Shown piece after piece: positions 9,088 through 19,003 of a stretch of DNA of 64,000 bases; positions within the stretch are counted from its first letter, which is position 1, and the number at the start of each line of letters is the position of its first letter. Position numbers and translations under genes: made by a program. Below the pieces are notes generated by a model that saw only the letters and a program-made list of their open reading frames with translations, searched no databases and was not told the DNA's origin. Origin of the DNA: Jeotgalibacillus campisalis (GTDB lineage: Bacteria > Bacillota > Bacilli > Bacillales > Jeotgalibacillaceae); contig NZ_JXRR01000017.1 of the NCBI RefSeq assembly GCF_000829515.1, forward strand, positions 434,001-498,000, read 5' to 3'.

Positions 9088-10095
9088 TTAACCCTCGTTT
9101 TTTGTTGACTGTCTTTCTTCGATTCGATGAGGAAGAACAATTGTTTGATTATCTATTTCTTCTTTGTTCATAAGTTTTGTCAGCAAACGCATCGCAACTG
9201 CACCGATATCATATAAAGGCTGAACCACAGAAGTTAGCTGCGGGCGAACCATTAAAGCCAGTTTAGTGCTGTCAAAAGAGATGACTTCAGCGTCGTTCGG
9301 AATGCTTAACCCCTGATCCTGTGCACCGTGCACCACGCCAAGCGCCATTTCATCATTTCCTACAAAAATTGCGGTTGGTTTTGTTGAAAGTTCCTGCAGA
9401 CGAGACCATGCTTCAAGACCGCTGTCATACGTGTAATCACCTTCAATGACTAGTTCGTCAGTATATTCAATATCTGCTTTTTGAAGAGCCTCGCGATAGC
9501 CTTCAAGCTTCAGCGCCCGGTTGATGGTATCGTGAAAAGGACCGCTGACAAACGCAATTTCTTTATGCCCTTTATCGATCAATCGGGTGACAGCTTCAAA
9601 CGAAGCCTGATGATAATCAATATTTACCGATGCAGTTTCACTTGTCGCATCTACAGATCCTGCAATAACAATTGGAACAGGCGATCGTTTAAATTCAGCC
9701 ACATGCTTCTCTGTGATATTACCGCCCATGAAAACAATGCCATCCACTTGTTTTCCGAGCATGGTGTTTAATAAATGAAGTTCTTTTTCTTCATTTTGAT
9801 CTGAATTGCTTAAAATAATATTGTATTTATACATTGTGGCAATATCTTCAATACCTCTTGCCAATTCAGCAAAGAAGATATTAGAGATATCAGGAATAAT
9901 GACACCTACCGTAGTTGTTTTTTTACTTGCCAGCCCTCTTGCTACAGCATTCGGACGATAGCCGAGACGATCGATGACTTCAAGTACTTTTTTTCTTGTA
10001 GCCGGCTTTACATTTGGATTGCCATTGACCACTCGTGAAACAGTCGCCATAGATACATTAGCTTCTCTTGCTACATCATAAATCGTTATATTCAT
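9088..10095 (-). CDS. ccpA: Catabolite control protein CcpA
   Basis: LacI-family master regulator that, with HPr-Ser-P, binds cre sites to control carbon genes. The N-terminal helix-turn-helix reads [18 protein letters not shown], with hinge helix [12 protein letters not shown], followed by a periplasmic-binding-like core. The ATG at 10095 (335 aa) fits the ribosome site AAAGGAGCG and the usual family length; the frame is open further upstream to 10128 without support. Its own promoter carries a cre. Confidence 0.97.
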   Translation of the reverse strand: MNITIYDVAREANVSMATVSRVVNGNPNVKPATRKKVLEVIDRLGYRPNAVARGLASKKTTTVGVIIPDISNIFFAELARGIEDIATMYKYNIILSNSDQNEEKELHLLNTMLGKQVDGIVFMGGNITEKHVAEFKRSPVPIVIAGSVDATSETASVNIDYHQASFEAVTRLIDKGHKEIAFVSGPFHDTINRALKLEGYREALQKADIEYTDELVIEGDYTYDSGLEAWSRLQELSTKPTAIFVGNDEMALGVVHGAQDQGLSIPNDAEVISFDSTKLALMVRPQLTSVVQPLYDIGAVAMRLLTKLMNKEEIDNQTIVLPHRIEERQSTKNEG

Positions 10096-10208
10096 TGTTA
10101 GCGCTCCTTTAAGCATTCTCATTTTCATTTATTTTCATTTTACACGATAAATCGAACAGAATCGAAGAAAAACTCGTCGGTTCACCTATTTGTTCACATA
10201 TGTACATA

Positions 10209-10237
10209 ATCATACGCTAGTGTTGTAACGCTTTCAA
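10209..10237 (-). promoter_or_regulatory. ccpA promoter with overlapping cre
   Basis: Minus strand: -35 TTGAAA (10232-10237), 17-base spacer, -10 TATGAT (10209-10214). The cre TGAAAGCGTTACAA (10223-10236) agrees with the consensus at all but the last base and covers the -35. This suggests negative autoregulation of ccpA; it needs binding data. Confidence 0.78.
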
Positions 10238-10303
10238 TCATTAGAGTAATAAGACATAAAATGTTCGTATTTTCTAGTATAGGCAATTGGTAAAAATGCC
10301 AAA

Positions 10304-10350
10304 CAAAAAACTCCTCCCATCCAACGCATCTGCATTAGACAGGAAGAGTT
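10304..10350 (-). terminator. Terminator after aroA
   Basis: On the minus strand AACTCTTCC pairs with GGGAGGAGTT (one bulge), with an inner AATGC/GCGTT stem, followed by a run of six T. It lies just beyond the aroA stop and separates aroA from the ccpA promoter. Confidence 0.7.
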
Positions 10351-10358
10351 ATTCTCAA

Positions 10359-11441
10359 TTAGGATTTTGCATGAACACCCATAAATTCTTGAATAGCAGC
10401 CCAGAAATGATCAAATTGCTCGAAGTTCATCTGCTGAGCAGAATCAGATAAAGCAACCGCCGGATCCGGATGCACTTCTGCCATTACACCATCTGCTCCA
10501 ACAGCAAGAGCAGCTTTTGCTGTAGGAAGAAGCAAGTCTCTTCTACCAGTTGAATGGGTCACGTCTACCATGACCGGCAGATGTGTTTCCTGTTTCAAGA
10601 TTGGGACAGCTGAGATATCGAGTGTATTTCTTGTCGCTTTTTCATATGTTCGAATTCCACGCTCACATAAGATAATCTGATCGTTTCCTTGAGCCATAAT
10701 ATATTCAGCGGCATTAATAAATTCGTCAATAGTTGCTGCAAGTCCGCGTTTTAACAAGACAGGTTTTTTAGCAGCACCAGCGGCTTTTAATAATTCAAAG
10801 TTTTGCATGTTCCGTGCGCCTATTTGAATAACATCAATATAGTCAACAGCTTCTTCAATATGAGCTGGATTCACAATTTCGCTGATTACAGCAAGATCGT
10901 ACTCATCTGCCACTCGCTTTAAAATTTGCAATCCTTCAAGACCGAGACCCTGAAAGTCATAAGGAGAAGTCCGTGGTTTGTATGCTCCGCCACGCAGTAA
11001 TTTAAGTCCCTTTGCCTGTACCTGCTGTGCAACGGCAGCTACCTGCTCATAAGATTCTACTGCACATGGACCGAAAATAAATTGCGGTTTGCCGTTTCCA
11101 ATCTGTTCACCTCTGAGCTCAACGATTGTATCCTCTGATTTCTTCTTTCTGGATACAAGGAGCGCTTTTCGGTGATCGTCTTTCTGAAGTTCAAGCCCCG
11201 CTTTAAATATTTCTTTAAAAATATGCTCAATCGTGGAATTGAGAAACGGTCCTTTGTTATTTTCATTTAAAAGATCAAGCATGGCACGTTCACGTACTGG
11301 CTCAAAGCGGTTAACACCCTGCTTTTCTTTTACTCGCCCAATCTCTTGAACCAATTCCGCACGCTGGTTAATGACGTCCAGTAATTGAAGGTTCATCTCA
11401 TCTACTTTTGTTCTAAGCTGATCCAATTCCACATTGCTCAT
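10359..11441 (-). CDS. aroA: DAHP synthase / chorismate mutase AroA(G)
   Basis: First enzyme of aromatic amino acid synthesis: condenses phosphoenolpyruvate with erythrose-4-phosphate. An N-terminal chorismate mutase domain (about 1-90, with [11 protein letters not shown]) senses pathway products. The C-terminal type I-beta DAHP synthase domain has GPCAVES and [11 protein letters not shown]. The ATG at 11441 (360 aa) lies nine bases after AAAGGA; the ATG at 11450 is too close to that site. A sigma-A promoter lies about 275 bases upstream. Confidence 0.95.
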   Translation of the reverse strand: MSNVELDQLRTKVDEMNLQLLDVINQRAELVQEIGRVKEKQGVNRFEPVRERAMLDLLNENNKGPFLNSTIEHIFKEIFKAGLELQKDDHRKALLVSRKKKSEDTIVELRGEQIGNGKPQFIFGPCAVESYEQVAAVAQQVQAKGLKLLRGGAYKPRTSPYDFQGLGLEGLQILKRVADEYDLAVISEIVNPAHIEEAVDYIDVIQIGARNMQNFELLKAAGAAKKPVLLKRGLAATIDEFINAAEYIMAQGNDQIILCERGIRTYEKATRNTLDISAVPILKQETHLPVMVDVTHSTGRRDLLLPTAKAALAVGADGVMAEVHPDPAVALSDSAQQMNFEQFDHFWAAIQEFMGVHAKS

Positions 11442-11489
11442 ATTATACATTCCTTTCCTTTGAGTCTCAGTTAAACGTTATACTCGATT

Positions 11490-11702
11490 TCACCTCAGGA
11501 AAGTATTAAAAGAACGGTTTTCTATCGAACAGTTCTTTACTTTCTCTCCAGCACCAGATGTAAATAAGTAAATCATTTTAACAGACTCTTTTTCAAGTAA
11601 TTTAATTAATTGATCTCGACTTTTCCCTCTGCCAAAATAGTAAAACTCTCTTACGAGAAGACTTACAATTTTAATAAAGAGAGGAAGCTGAAAGCAACTC
11701 AT
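11490..11702 (-). CDS. Possible 70-aa leader or orphan small protein upstream of aroA
   Basis: I do not recognise this protein. The frame starts at an ATG with AAGGA seven bases upstream, just after a good promoter. It codes a hydrophobic N-terminus (PLFIKIVSLLVREFYYF) and a basic, Ser/Asn-rich remainder, ending about 50 bases before aroA. It could be a real small protein, a translated leader or chance. Conservation is the deciding test. Confidence 0.3.
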   Translation of the reverse strand: MSCFQLPLFIKIVSLLVREFYYFGRGKSRDQLIKLLEKESVKMIYLFTSGAGEKVKNCSIENRSFNTFLR

Positions 11703-11714
11703 CAATTGTTCCTT

Positions 11715-11743
11715 ATTATAATCCAACCTTCCTCGAATGTCAC
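11715..11743 (-). promoter_or_regulatory. Promoter upstream of aroA leader
   Basis: Minus strand: -35 GTGACA (11738-11743), 17-base spacer, perfect -10 TATAAT (11715-11720). It implies an aroA leader of roughly 265 nt containing the small frame above and a weak AAAGAAC/GTTCTTT hairpin near 11511-11540. Confidence 0.7.
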
Positions 11744-12156
11744 GAAAAACTTTATTTATTAAACGCTTTTAAGCGTTAAAGCAAGTTAGTAAAAAATAAA
11801 CATAAAATGAGGTGCTTTAAAAATTTTCGTTTTAACGATCGGAAAGCAGAGTCTATTACCTGCCGTCGCCTAACTTCTTAATGAAATGAATCTAATGGAA
11901 ATTTGTCTTTAAGGTTCAAGCCAATGATGCCGCTGCTGGATGAACATTATAAACCACAACCATTTCCGAGGAAATAATGCCTTAACTCATCATCCCTCCC
12001 TATGCTCGTTACGGCAATGGATGTTGTTCATGGTCTATCATAAAGTATAAGTATTCACCTTTCAGGATATGTTTCGTTCTATTGCCTGGTACCTCCCTTC
12101 AAATATATTCGAAAAAGATGTGATACGAATATATGTGGATGAATGATAGCTTCAAT
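11744..12156. other. Gene-free stretch between aroA promoter and ytxJ terminator
   Basis: No convincing gene on either strand. It holds two inverted repeats: AACGCTT/AAGCGTT with a two-base loop (11762-11777) and ATATATTCG/CGAATATAT (12103-12111, 12126-12134). The middle (11800-12100) resembles no element I know. Confidence 0.5.
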
Positions 12157-12203
12157 AAAAAAAGCCGACATCCCTTCCAGAACGGAAAGAATGACGGCTT
12201 TTT
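12157..12203 (-). terminator. Terminator after ytxJ
   Basis: AAAAAGCCG and CGGCTTTTT form the stem, extended by an inner CTTCC/GGAAAG pairing. The minus strand ends in a T-run. It lies about 60 bases beyond the ytxJ stop and closes the ytxGHJ unit. Confidence 0.8.
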
Positions 12204-12264
12204 ATGTGGATTCTTATTTTAGCAGGGTAGAAATTACTGGCGCTGCCAGATTCAGGAGTCATTT

Positions 12265-12579
12265 TTATAGCTGCTCTTTTAATGCCTTCTCTTTAATTTT
12301 AAAATGTGAGGCATTCCATACAGGTTTTTCATTCTTAAAATAAAGAACTTGTGGAGATTCATGCCTAACACCATATTGGTTAGCTATATGAGCTGAAAGA
12401 TCCTTGGCTTCTTGCACAGCCAGGTAATAAGTAGCTGCTTGTTCATTTTCATCAAAATTCTTATATTCCTCATAAGCTGATGCACTAATTGGACATGTAA
12501 GGCTGTGCTTTAAAAGAAAAAATGGCTCTTGCTGAGTGATTAGTTCGTCAAATTCGCTAATTTGTTCAATTTTTTTCAT
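12265..12579 (-). CDS. ytxJ: YtxJ, bacillithiol-system thioredoxin-like protein
   Basis: Small thioredoxin-fold protein of the family proposed to remove bacillithiol from mixed disulfides (monothiol bacilliredoxin-like). It has one active-site cysteine, Cys29 in SLTCPIS, and a conserved SPQVLYF segment. At 104 aa it is near the usual 108. Last gene of the SigB-type ytxGHJ unit; an AAAGGAG site precedes the ATG. Confidence 0.9.
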   Translation of the reverse strand: MKKIEQISEFDELITQQEPFFLLKHSLTCPISASAYEEYKNFDENEQAATYYLAVQEAKDLSAHIANQYGVRHESPQVLYFKNEKPVWNASHFKIKEKALKEQL

Positions 12580-12663
12580 TGTAAATTCTCCTTTACCTAT
12601 CGTTTATTAAACTGCTTCCAAGAAAAAACGATGAAGAAAAGCTTCACCGTTTTATTCTGGGGA

Positions 12664-13161
12664 TTAGTTATTTAATTTTGTATTTTTGTTTAGTGGTGCA
12701 GGGTCTGTTTCAGGAGTAGCCGGATCAACAGGCGTTACTGAAGGGATAGTCGATGCAGCATTTTCACTCGGTGAAAATTCCGCTGAACCCTCTTCTCTTG
12801 AACCATCCGTTTCTTGAGTATCATCGTTTGATTTATCTTTCAACGATTTAACTTTTTCCACAAGGGAGTTTGACTGGGTTTGAACAGTCTGTGTGATGCC
12901 TGCAGATTTTTCTTTAGCAGTTGACGCCAATTCATTGCCTTTTGTAACCGCCTGATCTTTCCACTCATAAGATCGTTCTTTTAGAAGACCTGCTTGGGTG
13001 TTTAAATCCTGACGAAGCTCTGTGCCTGATTTAGGAGCTAAAAATAATGCGGTAGCCGCACCAATTGCTCCGCCGATCACTGCACCTAAAATAAATTCTT
13101 TTGAACTGCTTTCTTTTGTTGATACAGTATCATAAGTTGTATTTTTATCGTACTGAGCCAT
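12664..13161 (-). CDS. ytxH: YtxH general stress protein
   Basis: YtxH-domain protein with one N-terminal hydrophobic segment (about residues 24-43, FILGAVIGGAIGAATALFLA followed by PKSG). An amphipathic region follows, then a Ser/Glu/Pro-rich disordered tail. Function unknown; induced by general stress in B. subtilis. Strong AGGAGGT site. It starts 37 bases after ytxG. Confidence 0.9.
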   Translation of the reverse strand: MAQYDKNTTYDTVSTKESSSKEFILGAVIGGAIGAATALFLAPKSGTELRQDLNTQAGLLKERSYEWKDQAVTKGNELASTAKEKSAGITQTVQTQSNSLVEKVKSLKDKSNDDTQETDGSREEGSAEFSPSENAASTIPSVTPVDPATPETDPAPLNKNTKLNN

Positions 13162-13198
13162 GAAATTACCTCCTAATTATCTTACTGAATTTGAAAAC

Positions 13199-13687
13199 TT
13201 AATAAGATCTTTGTTCATCAGCTGGCGGCAATGCACGCTGAGGCTCAGGATAGTCTGTTGAGAAGTTAGCAGGCTGCGCACCGCGGGCCTTCCACTTGTC
13301 GCGAATTTCCATTGCCACATTGCTCCACTGAACGACTTGAGCGATTTTCTCTTCATTGTTTTCAACCGAACGGCTGATTGAATGAGTGATTTTTCCGATT
13401 GAGCTATTAAGCTGCTGGACATTTGTTCCAACACCTTTCACCGCATCAACAACAGTATTTAACTTTAACGACTTGTCCTGGATATCTTCGGCTAGGCCAT
13501 TCGTTTTATGTAATAAATCTGTTGTCTCTTTCGTTATACCATCCAATTGATTTTGAAGAGCTCCTACTGTTCCTGCGAGATTGTCCAACGTCTTCTTCAT
13601 AGCAGTAAGTGTAATGGCAAGGCTGACACAAAGTACTAAAAAACCAACAGCTGCGATCGCTGCACTAATGTAAAGTATGATTTCCAT
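13199..13687 (-). CDS. ytxG: YtxG, DUF948 general stress protein
   Basis: Single-span membrane protein (helix about residues 5-27) followed by an amphipathic heptad-like region typical of DUF948. Biochemical role unknown. First gene of ytxGHJ, directly behind a near-consensus SigB promoter. Ribosome site GGAAGGAGATG. The tail after about residue 130 is Pro/Ala-rich and probably variable between species. Confidence 0.9.
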   Translation of the reverse strand: MEIILYISAAIAAVGFLVLCVSLAITLTAMKKTLDNLAGTVGALQNQLDGITKETTDLLHKTNGLAEDIQDKSLKLNTVVDAVKGVGTNVQQLNSSIGKITHSISRSVENNEEKIAQVVQWSNVAMEIRDKWKARGAQPANFSTDYPEPQRALPPADEQRSY

Positions 13688-13721
13688 GAATGTTCATCTC
13701 CTTCCTATTGATATAATGGAT

Positions 13722-13747
13722 ATACCCTTGCATTTTATACACTAAAC
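13722..13747 (-). promoter_or_regulatory. SigB-type promoter of ytxGHJ
   Basis: Minus strand: GTTTAG (13742-13747), 14-base spacer, GGGTAT (13722-13727), matching the general-stress sigma-B consensus. It is about 35 bases upstream of the ytxG start. The B. subtilis operon is SigB-dependent, which supports the call. Confidence 0.85.
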
Positions 13748-13880
13748 TTGCCATTCCATATAATTTCTATTTATACCCTCCTAATTCCTTCTATTAATAA
13801 AAATTTTATAACACTTTGCTTTAGCGAAGCTTCTTCCACAGCATCTATCCATACTGCAGAATCGCAGTCGTAAAATGCAA

Positions 13881-14111
13881 AAAGAGCTTGAGACAAATGT
13901 CTTGTCTCAAGCTCTTTGACCGGTTCACTGCACTTCAGGTGGACGCTTTCCGCAGGGACGGGAGCTTGAGCCTTTTCAGGGCCTTGCCCTGGAAAGGCTC
14001 AGCTTGACGTCATCTCCTGCTAGAGTCGCCACCTTCCGTTCCGCTCTCCTCATACTATTAATAAATTCTACCTGATTTTTAAACTTTATTGAGTTTTGTC
14101 TCAAGCTCTTT
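13881..14111 (+). repeat. Palindromic interspersed repeat, full copy 2
   Basis: A 231-bp element with a perfect 17-bp terminal inverted repeat (AAAGAGCTTGAGACAAA at 13881-13897, complement at 14095-14111). Its left end is also a perfect 16-bp hairpin (13881-13917). The central stem is less regular than in copy 1. It fills the gap between ytxG and murC and ends 16 bases from the murC stop, so it may terminate murC. Confidence 0.87.
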
Positions 14112-14127
14112 GAGTTGTCACAGTTTC

Positions 14128-15435
14128 TCAGCTTTTTGCTAAAAGCCAGTTTTCATAAGACTGCTGGAACTTTTGTATGTCTCCAGCGCCCATGAAAATA
14201 AGTACCGCTTCTTTATGCTTGGAAAGAAGTGAAGGATCTTCTGCACCTAAAAGAATCGCTCCATCAATTTTTTCCTGAAGATCGTTAATTGTCAGTTTAC
14301 CGTGATTTTCCCGTGCTGATCCGAAAATGTCGCATAGGTATACCTGATCTGCCTTGTTCAGACAATCCGCAAAATCATTTAAAAATGTTTGTGTGCGGGT
14401 GAAAGTATGGGGCTGAAAAATCGCCACAATCTCCCGGCCTGGATATTTTTTAGAAGCAGAGTCAAGCGTAGCTCTAATTTCAGTAGGATGATGAGCATAG
14501 TCATCAATCAATATCTGCTTTTGAACCTTTTTTTCGGTAAAGCGTCTTTTAACTCCAGTGAACGTTTTAAGCTGTTCCTGAACGACTTCTGTATCAAAAC
14601 CTTCATAATGACAAAGAGCAATAACAGATAAAGCATTCATAATTGTATGATCACCGAACATTGGAATCGTAAAAGTAGCGTAAAACTCATTTCGCACCTG
14701 CACGTCAAAGGTTGTTCCTTCAGGAGTGGTTACGATGTTTCTTGCTTGAAAATCGTTATCTTCGTCAAATCCATAAAATAAGACAGGAACATTTGCCTGC
14801 ATTTTCTGCAGCTGCTCATCATCTCCGCAAGCAATAATCCCTTTATTTACCTGCATAGCCATTTCCTGAAATGCTGAAAATACATCGTCAACATCCGCGA
14901 AATAGTCAGGATGATCAAAGTCGATATTCGTCATAATCATGTAGTCAGGCGAATATGAGAGAAAGTGCCGTCTGTATTCACATGCCTCAAATACAAAATA
15001 TTTGCTGTCTTCCATGCCTTTTCCGGTTCCGTCCCCAATAAGAAAAGAGGTTCTGTCTCCCCCTTGCATCACATGGGCGAGGAGTCCGGTGGTGGACGTT
15101 TTGCCATGTGCACCTGAAACCCCAATAGAAATATACCGCTTCATGAAATCACCAAGAAATTTGTGATACCGGATCACTTCCAGTCCCTGTTTACGGGCTT
15201 CATCAATTTCTTCATGTTCATCAGGATAGGCATTCCCGGCAATCACCGTCATACCCGGTTTAATATTGTCCCGGCTAAACGGCAGGATTTGAATTTCCCG
15301 TTCTTCGAGTGGAACTTGTGTAAAAAAATGTTTGTCTATATCAGAGCCCTGAACATGATGGTTCATGTCGTGTAAAATTTGAGCTAGAGGACTCATTCCA
15401 GAGCCTTTTATTCCTACAAAATGATAACTTGTCAT
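14128..15435 (-). CDS. murC: UDP-N-acetylmuramate--L-alanine ligase MurC
   Basis: Adds L-alanine to UDP-MurNAc in the cytoplasm, the first step of the peptidoglycan stem peptide. It has the N-terminal nucleotide fold [12 protein letters not shown], the ATP loop [13 protein letters not shown] and the Mur-ligase signature [10 protein letters not shown]. 435 aa, the family size. GGAGGT precedes the ATG. It lies directly downstream of sftA, as in B. subtilis. Confidence 0.97.
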   Translation of the reverse strand: MTSYHFVGIKGSGMSPLAQILHDMNHHVQGSDIDKHFFTQVPLEEREIQILPFSRDNIKPGMTVIAGNAYPDEHEEIDEARKQGLEVIRYHKFLGDFMKRYISIGVSGAHGKTSTTGLLAHVMQGGDRTSFLIGDGTGKGMEDSKYFVFEACEYRRHFLSYSPDYMIMTNIDFDHPDYFADVDDVFSAFQEMAMQVNKGIIACGDDEQLQKMQANVPVLFYGFDEDNDFQARNIVTTPEGTTFDVQVRNEFYATFTIPMFGDHTIMNALSVIALCHYEGFDTEVVQEQLKTFTGVKRRFTEKKVQKQILIDDYAHHPTEIRATLDSASKKYPGREIVAIFQPHTFTRTQTFLNDFADCLNKADQVYLCDIFGSARENHGKLTINDLQEKIDGAILLGAEDPSLLSKHKEAVLIFMGAGDIQKFQQSYENWLLAKS

Positions 15436-15586
15436 TAATTAAACCTCCAACGATCCTCTGCCTTGCCACAATATATGTCCGGCAAAGAATGGTGTGTAAT
15501 CAGATTATTTTAAAACGCATATTTTTTTATTATAGCACGTTCTTCTCTTTCAATAAACTATGTGCTTTAAATCAGAATTGTATAGA

Positions 15587-18145
15587 CTAATGACTTGTTC
15601 CTGTATTTTGCAATGATTCCAAGTCCTCATTTGTCATGAGGACATCTCTTGGCTTGCTGCCTTTCGCCTCTGAAATCCAACCCTGCTTTTCCATCATATC
15701 GATCAGACGTGCGGCGCGATTGTATCCAATTCTGAATTGTCGCTGCAATAGCGAGGTCGAAGCTCCCCCATGAGAAACGACAAGTTCACATGCCTCTATT
15801 AACAGTTCGTCTTCTTCTTCCTGTATTTCTACTTTCGCCAAAAGTTCTTCCTGGTGGAAAAGGTAGCTGACTTCTCTTTCTTTTCTTACATGAGATACGA
15901 CAGCATCTATTTCATCATCTGATACAAAGGTTCCTTGAAGACGGACTGGTTTAGAGGCTCCGTTACCTAAAAAGAGCATATCCCCTCTTCCAAGAAGCCT
16001 GTCCGCTCCGGATGTATCAATTATTGTTCTTGAATCCACCTGTGAGCTGACTGAAAAGGCAACACGTGTTGGCACATTGGCTTTGATCAAACCGGTTATA
16101 ACATCCACTGAAGGCCTCTGTGTGGCAATTAGTAAGTGAATACCACACGCTCTGGCTTTTTGTGCAATTCGGCAGATAGCCTCTTCTACATCCGCAGGAG
16201 ACATCATCATTAAGTCTGCTAGTTCATCAATCACGATCACTAAATAAGGAAGTTTTTGATTAAATTGACGAGCTTCTTTTGCTTTTTGATTGTACCTGCT
16301 TATGTCTCTTACTCCCGCATGGGCAAACAGCTGATATCTTCTTTCCATTTCTTCTACTGCCCACTTTAAGGCAGCCGTTGCAGCCTTCACGTCAGTAATT
16401 ACTGGACTGACCAGGTGGGGAATATGATTGTAAGGCGCTAGTTCAACCATCTTCGGATCAATTAGCAGCATTCTGAGATCATCAGGAGATGAATGATAAA
16501 GCAAACTGATTAAAATCGAATTTATACACACACTTTTGCCTGAACCCGTAGCTCCTGCAATCAGACCATGCGGCATTTTTCCAATATCTGTTACAACCGG
16601 CTGACCTTCAATATCAAGCCCCAGTGCGATCGGGAGTGTGGCAGATGAGTCCTTAAATGCCCGGTGATCAAGTATTTCCTTCAGTGCAACAGGACGGCTC
16701 GAAGGGTTTGGTATTTCAATCCCTACCGCCATTTTACCTGGTATCGGGGCCTCCATCCGAATATCACGTGCTGCAAGACTGAGTTTGATGTCATCTGTGA
16801 GGCCTGTAATTTTACTGACCTTCACTCCCTTTTCAGGAAAAATCTCAAACCTTGTAACAGAAGGACCTTGCGTTACATGTCGTACTTTAGCATTTACGTT
16901 AAACGAAGATAATGTTTCATCAAGCATTGCAGTTTGCTCATCCAGCCAGTCCTGATCAACTTCGGCATGTACCGGTGCCATCAAAAGATCCATAGACGGG
17001 AAAGCAAAGTAAGGCAGCTCTTCCTGTGCAGTTTCAAGTGAAGCACTTGGTATGACTGTGTCTTCTTTTTGAGGTTCTTCAGGATGAGTAATGCTCTCAG
17101 ATAATTTCTGCTTCTGCTGATTAGTTACCGTTTTTTTTTGATCTCTATCTTGGGCTTTTCTTCTATCCTGCTTGAGCATTAGAACATTAAATGGTAAGCT
17201 TCCTGCCTTTTTTTCCTTCTTTACGGGTGCTGCCTGCTCACTGACTGATGGAGAAGAAACAGGTTGTTCTTTAGGCAGCGGTTGAACTTCATTCATGGTT
17301 GTATCCGCTTCTTCTGTCTCTTCTTCAACGTGAATGCTGTTTTCATCTACCTCGATACCAGCAGAGTCAGACACAAGTTTAAGCGGCACCGGTTCTTCAT
17401 TGATTTCCTGAACCTCTGTTTGGTGTTCATCACTGCTGTCTGCTTCAGCTGTCATGTTCTCGTTCTCTAGTTCTTCGCCCAGCTCAGGTTCTGCAACTTG
17501 TATTTGACTGGCTTGATTTTCAAGCCCTGTAAAAGAAGTCCCTCCCCTAATTTCAAAGGGTGGTTCAGAGGAAGAAAAATCATCACTTTTCTCTTGTTCA
17601 GAGGCGAATCCCTCTTTTTGTTCTGCAGCCGCTTCCTCTTTTTTTACAGCATGTTGCCCTAATTCAGTCTGCTGTCCGTAGTCTGCAACTTCTTCTTTTG
17701 ACATTCCTACCGCTTTAAATGGACTAACTTTTTTCTCAGTAATCGGAAGCTCGTATTCAATCTCTTCTATCGTTGGTTTTACTGGTCTTTTTTGAAAACC
17801 ATAAATAGGTGATGGAACTTCTGTCGGTGTAAAAGGCTTTTTTGATACCTCTCTTTTCACCTTCACATTTTTATCATACTCACGCTCAGAAGCTGTTCTT
17901 TCAGCATCATAATTATTTCTGTCACTCTTTTTATTCTGTTCTCTTGTTGTGCGTTCACTTTTTTCATCAGGGATGATAGGGAACCTGAATGCTCCCTTCG
18001 GATACTGATAAACCATTTTTGTATCCATTTGTTTGCTCTTTTGAACAGGGGGAGACTCCTTTTTTAGTATCGAGGGTGAACGTTTAATCTGCTCCCCTTT
18101 TTCTTCCTGCTGAAGATAGGAAAGAACTTTCTTAATCCAACTCAT
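15587..18145 (-). CDS. sftA: DNA translocase SftA (soluble FtsK/SpoIIIE type)
   Basis: Septum-associated ATPase that helps clear DNA from the closing division site. No transmembrane helices are present, which separates it from SpoIIIE. A long low-complexity Glu/Lys/Ser region (about 1-390) precedes the FtsK alpha domain. The motor has Walker A GATGSGKS (about residue 530) and Walker B VIVIDELADL, followed by a winged-helix gamma domain. The conserved start MSWIKKVLSY favours the ATG at 18145 over a GTG at 18154. About 850 aa against 952 in B. subtilis; the difference is in the linker. Confidence 0.93.
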   Translation of the reverse strand: MSWIKKVLSYLQQEEKGEQIKRSPSILKKESPPVQKSKQMDTKMVYQYPKGAFRFPIIPDEKSERTTREQNKKSDRNNYDAERTASEREYDKNVKVKREVSKKPFTPTEVPSPIYGFQKRPVKPTIEEIEYELPITEKKVSPFKAVGMSKEEVADYGQQTELGQHAVKKEEAAAEQKEGFASEQEKSDDFSSSEPPFEIRGGTSFTGLENQASQIQVAEPELGEELENENMTAEADSSDEHQTEVQEINEEPVPLKLVSDSAGIEVDENSIHVEEETEEADTTMNEVQPLPKEQPVSSPSVSEQAAPVKKEKKAGSLPFNVLMLKQDRRKAQDRDQKKTVTNQQKQKLSESITHPEEPQKEDTVIPSASLETAQEELPYFAFPSMDLLMAPVHAEVDQDWLDEQTAMLDETLSSFNVNAKVRHVTQGPSVTRFEIFPEKGVKVSKITGLTDDIKLSLAARDIRMEAPIPGKMAVGIEIPNPSSRPVALKEILDHRAFKDSSATLPIALGLDIEGQPVVTDIGKMPHGLIAGATGSGKSVCINSILISLLYHSSPDDLRMLLIDPKMVELAPYNHIPHLVSPVITDVKAATAALKWAVEEMERRYQLFAHAGVRDISRYNQKAKEARQFNQKLPYLVIVIDELADLMMMSPADVEEAICRIAQKARACGIHLLIATQRPSVDVITGLIKANVPTRVAFSVSSQVDSRTIIDTSGADRLLGRGDMLFLGNGASKPVRLQGTFVSDDEIDAVVSHVRKEREVSYLFHQEELLAKVEIQEEEDELLIEACELVVSHGGASTSLLQRQFRIGYNRAARLIDMMEKQGWISEAKGSKPRDVLMTNEDLESLQNTGTSH

Positions 18146-18316
18146 TACGATCACTCATTTCTTTAAGTTCCTTTACATTTTATCAGTTTTTTTCTCAAAT
18201 TCGAGTTGAAACCATGAATTGGGAAAAACGTTGTGCTTTATGTCAAAAAAAGGGCATAGCCATATAAAGAAAGGATCATTTAAAGGCCCATTTCTTTAGC
18301 GTCACACAGAGGCGAT

Positions 18317-18366
18317 AAAAAAAGCCCTGCTGATCTTCCTAACCTTATAGGAAAACAAACAGGGCT
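18317..18366 (-). terminator. Terminator after ytpR
   Basis: AGCCCTG (18323-18329) pairs with CAGGGCT (18360-18366), with an inner TTCCTA/TAGGAA stem. The minus strand ends in seven T. It closes the ytpQ-ytpR unit. Confidence 0.82.
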
Positions 18367-18382
18367 GCGTTCCACAGACACA

Positions 18383-18991
18383 TTACGATTGAATAAATGG
18401 CTCTCCCGCTTCATATGAATCTTCAAGTACTAAAATTCCTTTTTCCTGCGGAGCATCTTTTAAATTCAGCTCTTTAGCAGAACAAATCATCCCGCTCGAA
18501 GGAACACCTCTTAACTCAGCGTCTTTAATCACCATACCACTAGGCATAACGGCTCCGACTTTTGCTACTACGACTTTTTGACCCTGGTCCACATTCGGAG
18601 CACCGCAAACAATTTGCAATGTTTCTTCTCCAACTTGAACCTGACAAATGTTCAGCTTGTCTGCATTTGGGTGCTTTTCTTTCGATTCAACAAAGCCTAC
18701 AACAAATTTGGGAGAAAAATCAGCTGTTAATTCCTCAGAAAATCCATTTTTACGAAGTGCTTCATTTAGAGCAACGAGTTTTTCTGCATTCATCTCAACT
18801 GGTCCAGTTTCTGCTGTCTGAATGTATGCAGAAGCATTGAATAAATTGTAACCAGCTGTTTCGCCTGTTTCACTGTTAACGATTTTTGCCACATCTTCTT
18901 TACGTTCAAACGTTCGTACATCTGCTGGTATTGATGCCAATGTAATTAGTAATACATCTCCAACACCCTGACGGTTATAAAAAACATTCAT
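18383..18991 (-). CDS. ytpR: YtpR, tRNA-binding domain protein
   Basis: Carries the EMAP/Myf-type tRNA-binding OB fold seen at the N-terminus of PheT. Conserved segments are [20 protein letters not shown] and [11 protein letters not shown]. The N-terminal 90 residues are a YtpR-specific domain. Physiological role unknown. It follows ytpQ by 12 bases with ribosome site AAGGAG. Length 202 aa, as in B. subtilis. Confidence 0.93.
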   Translation of the reverse strand: MNVFYNRQGVGDVLLITLASIPADVRTFERKEDVAKIVNSETGETAGYNLFNASAYIQTAETGPVEMNAEKLVALNEALRKNGFSEELTADFSPKFVVGFVESKEKHPNADKLNICQVQVGEETLQIVCGAPNVDQGQKVVVAKVGAVMPSGMVIKDAELRGVPSSGMICSAKELNLKDAPQEKGILVLEDSYEAGEPFIQS

Positions 18992-19003
18992 GTTTGTTTC
19001 TCC

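Noticed and set aside
11762-11777. AACGCTTTTAAGCGTT palindrome as a cre
   Set aside because: It lacks the TG...CA outer bases of cre, so it is kept only as an inverted repeat.
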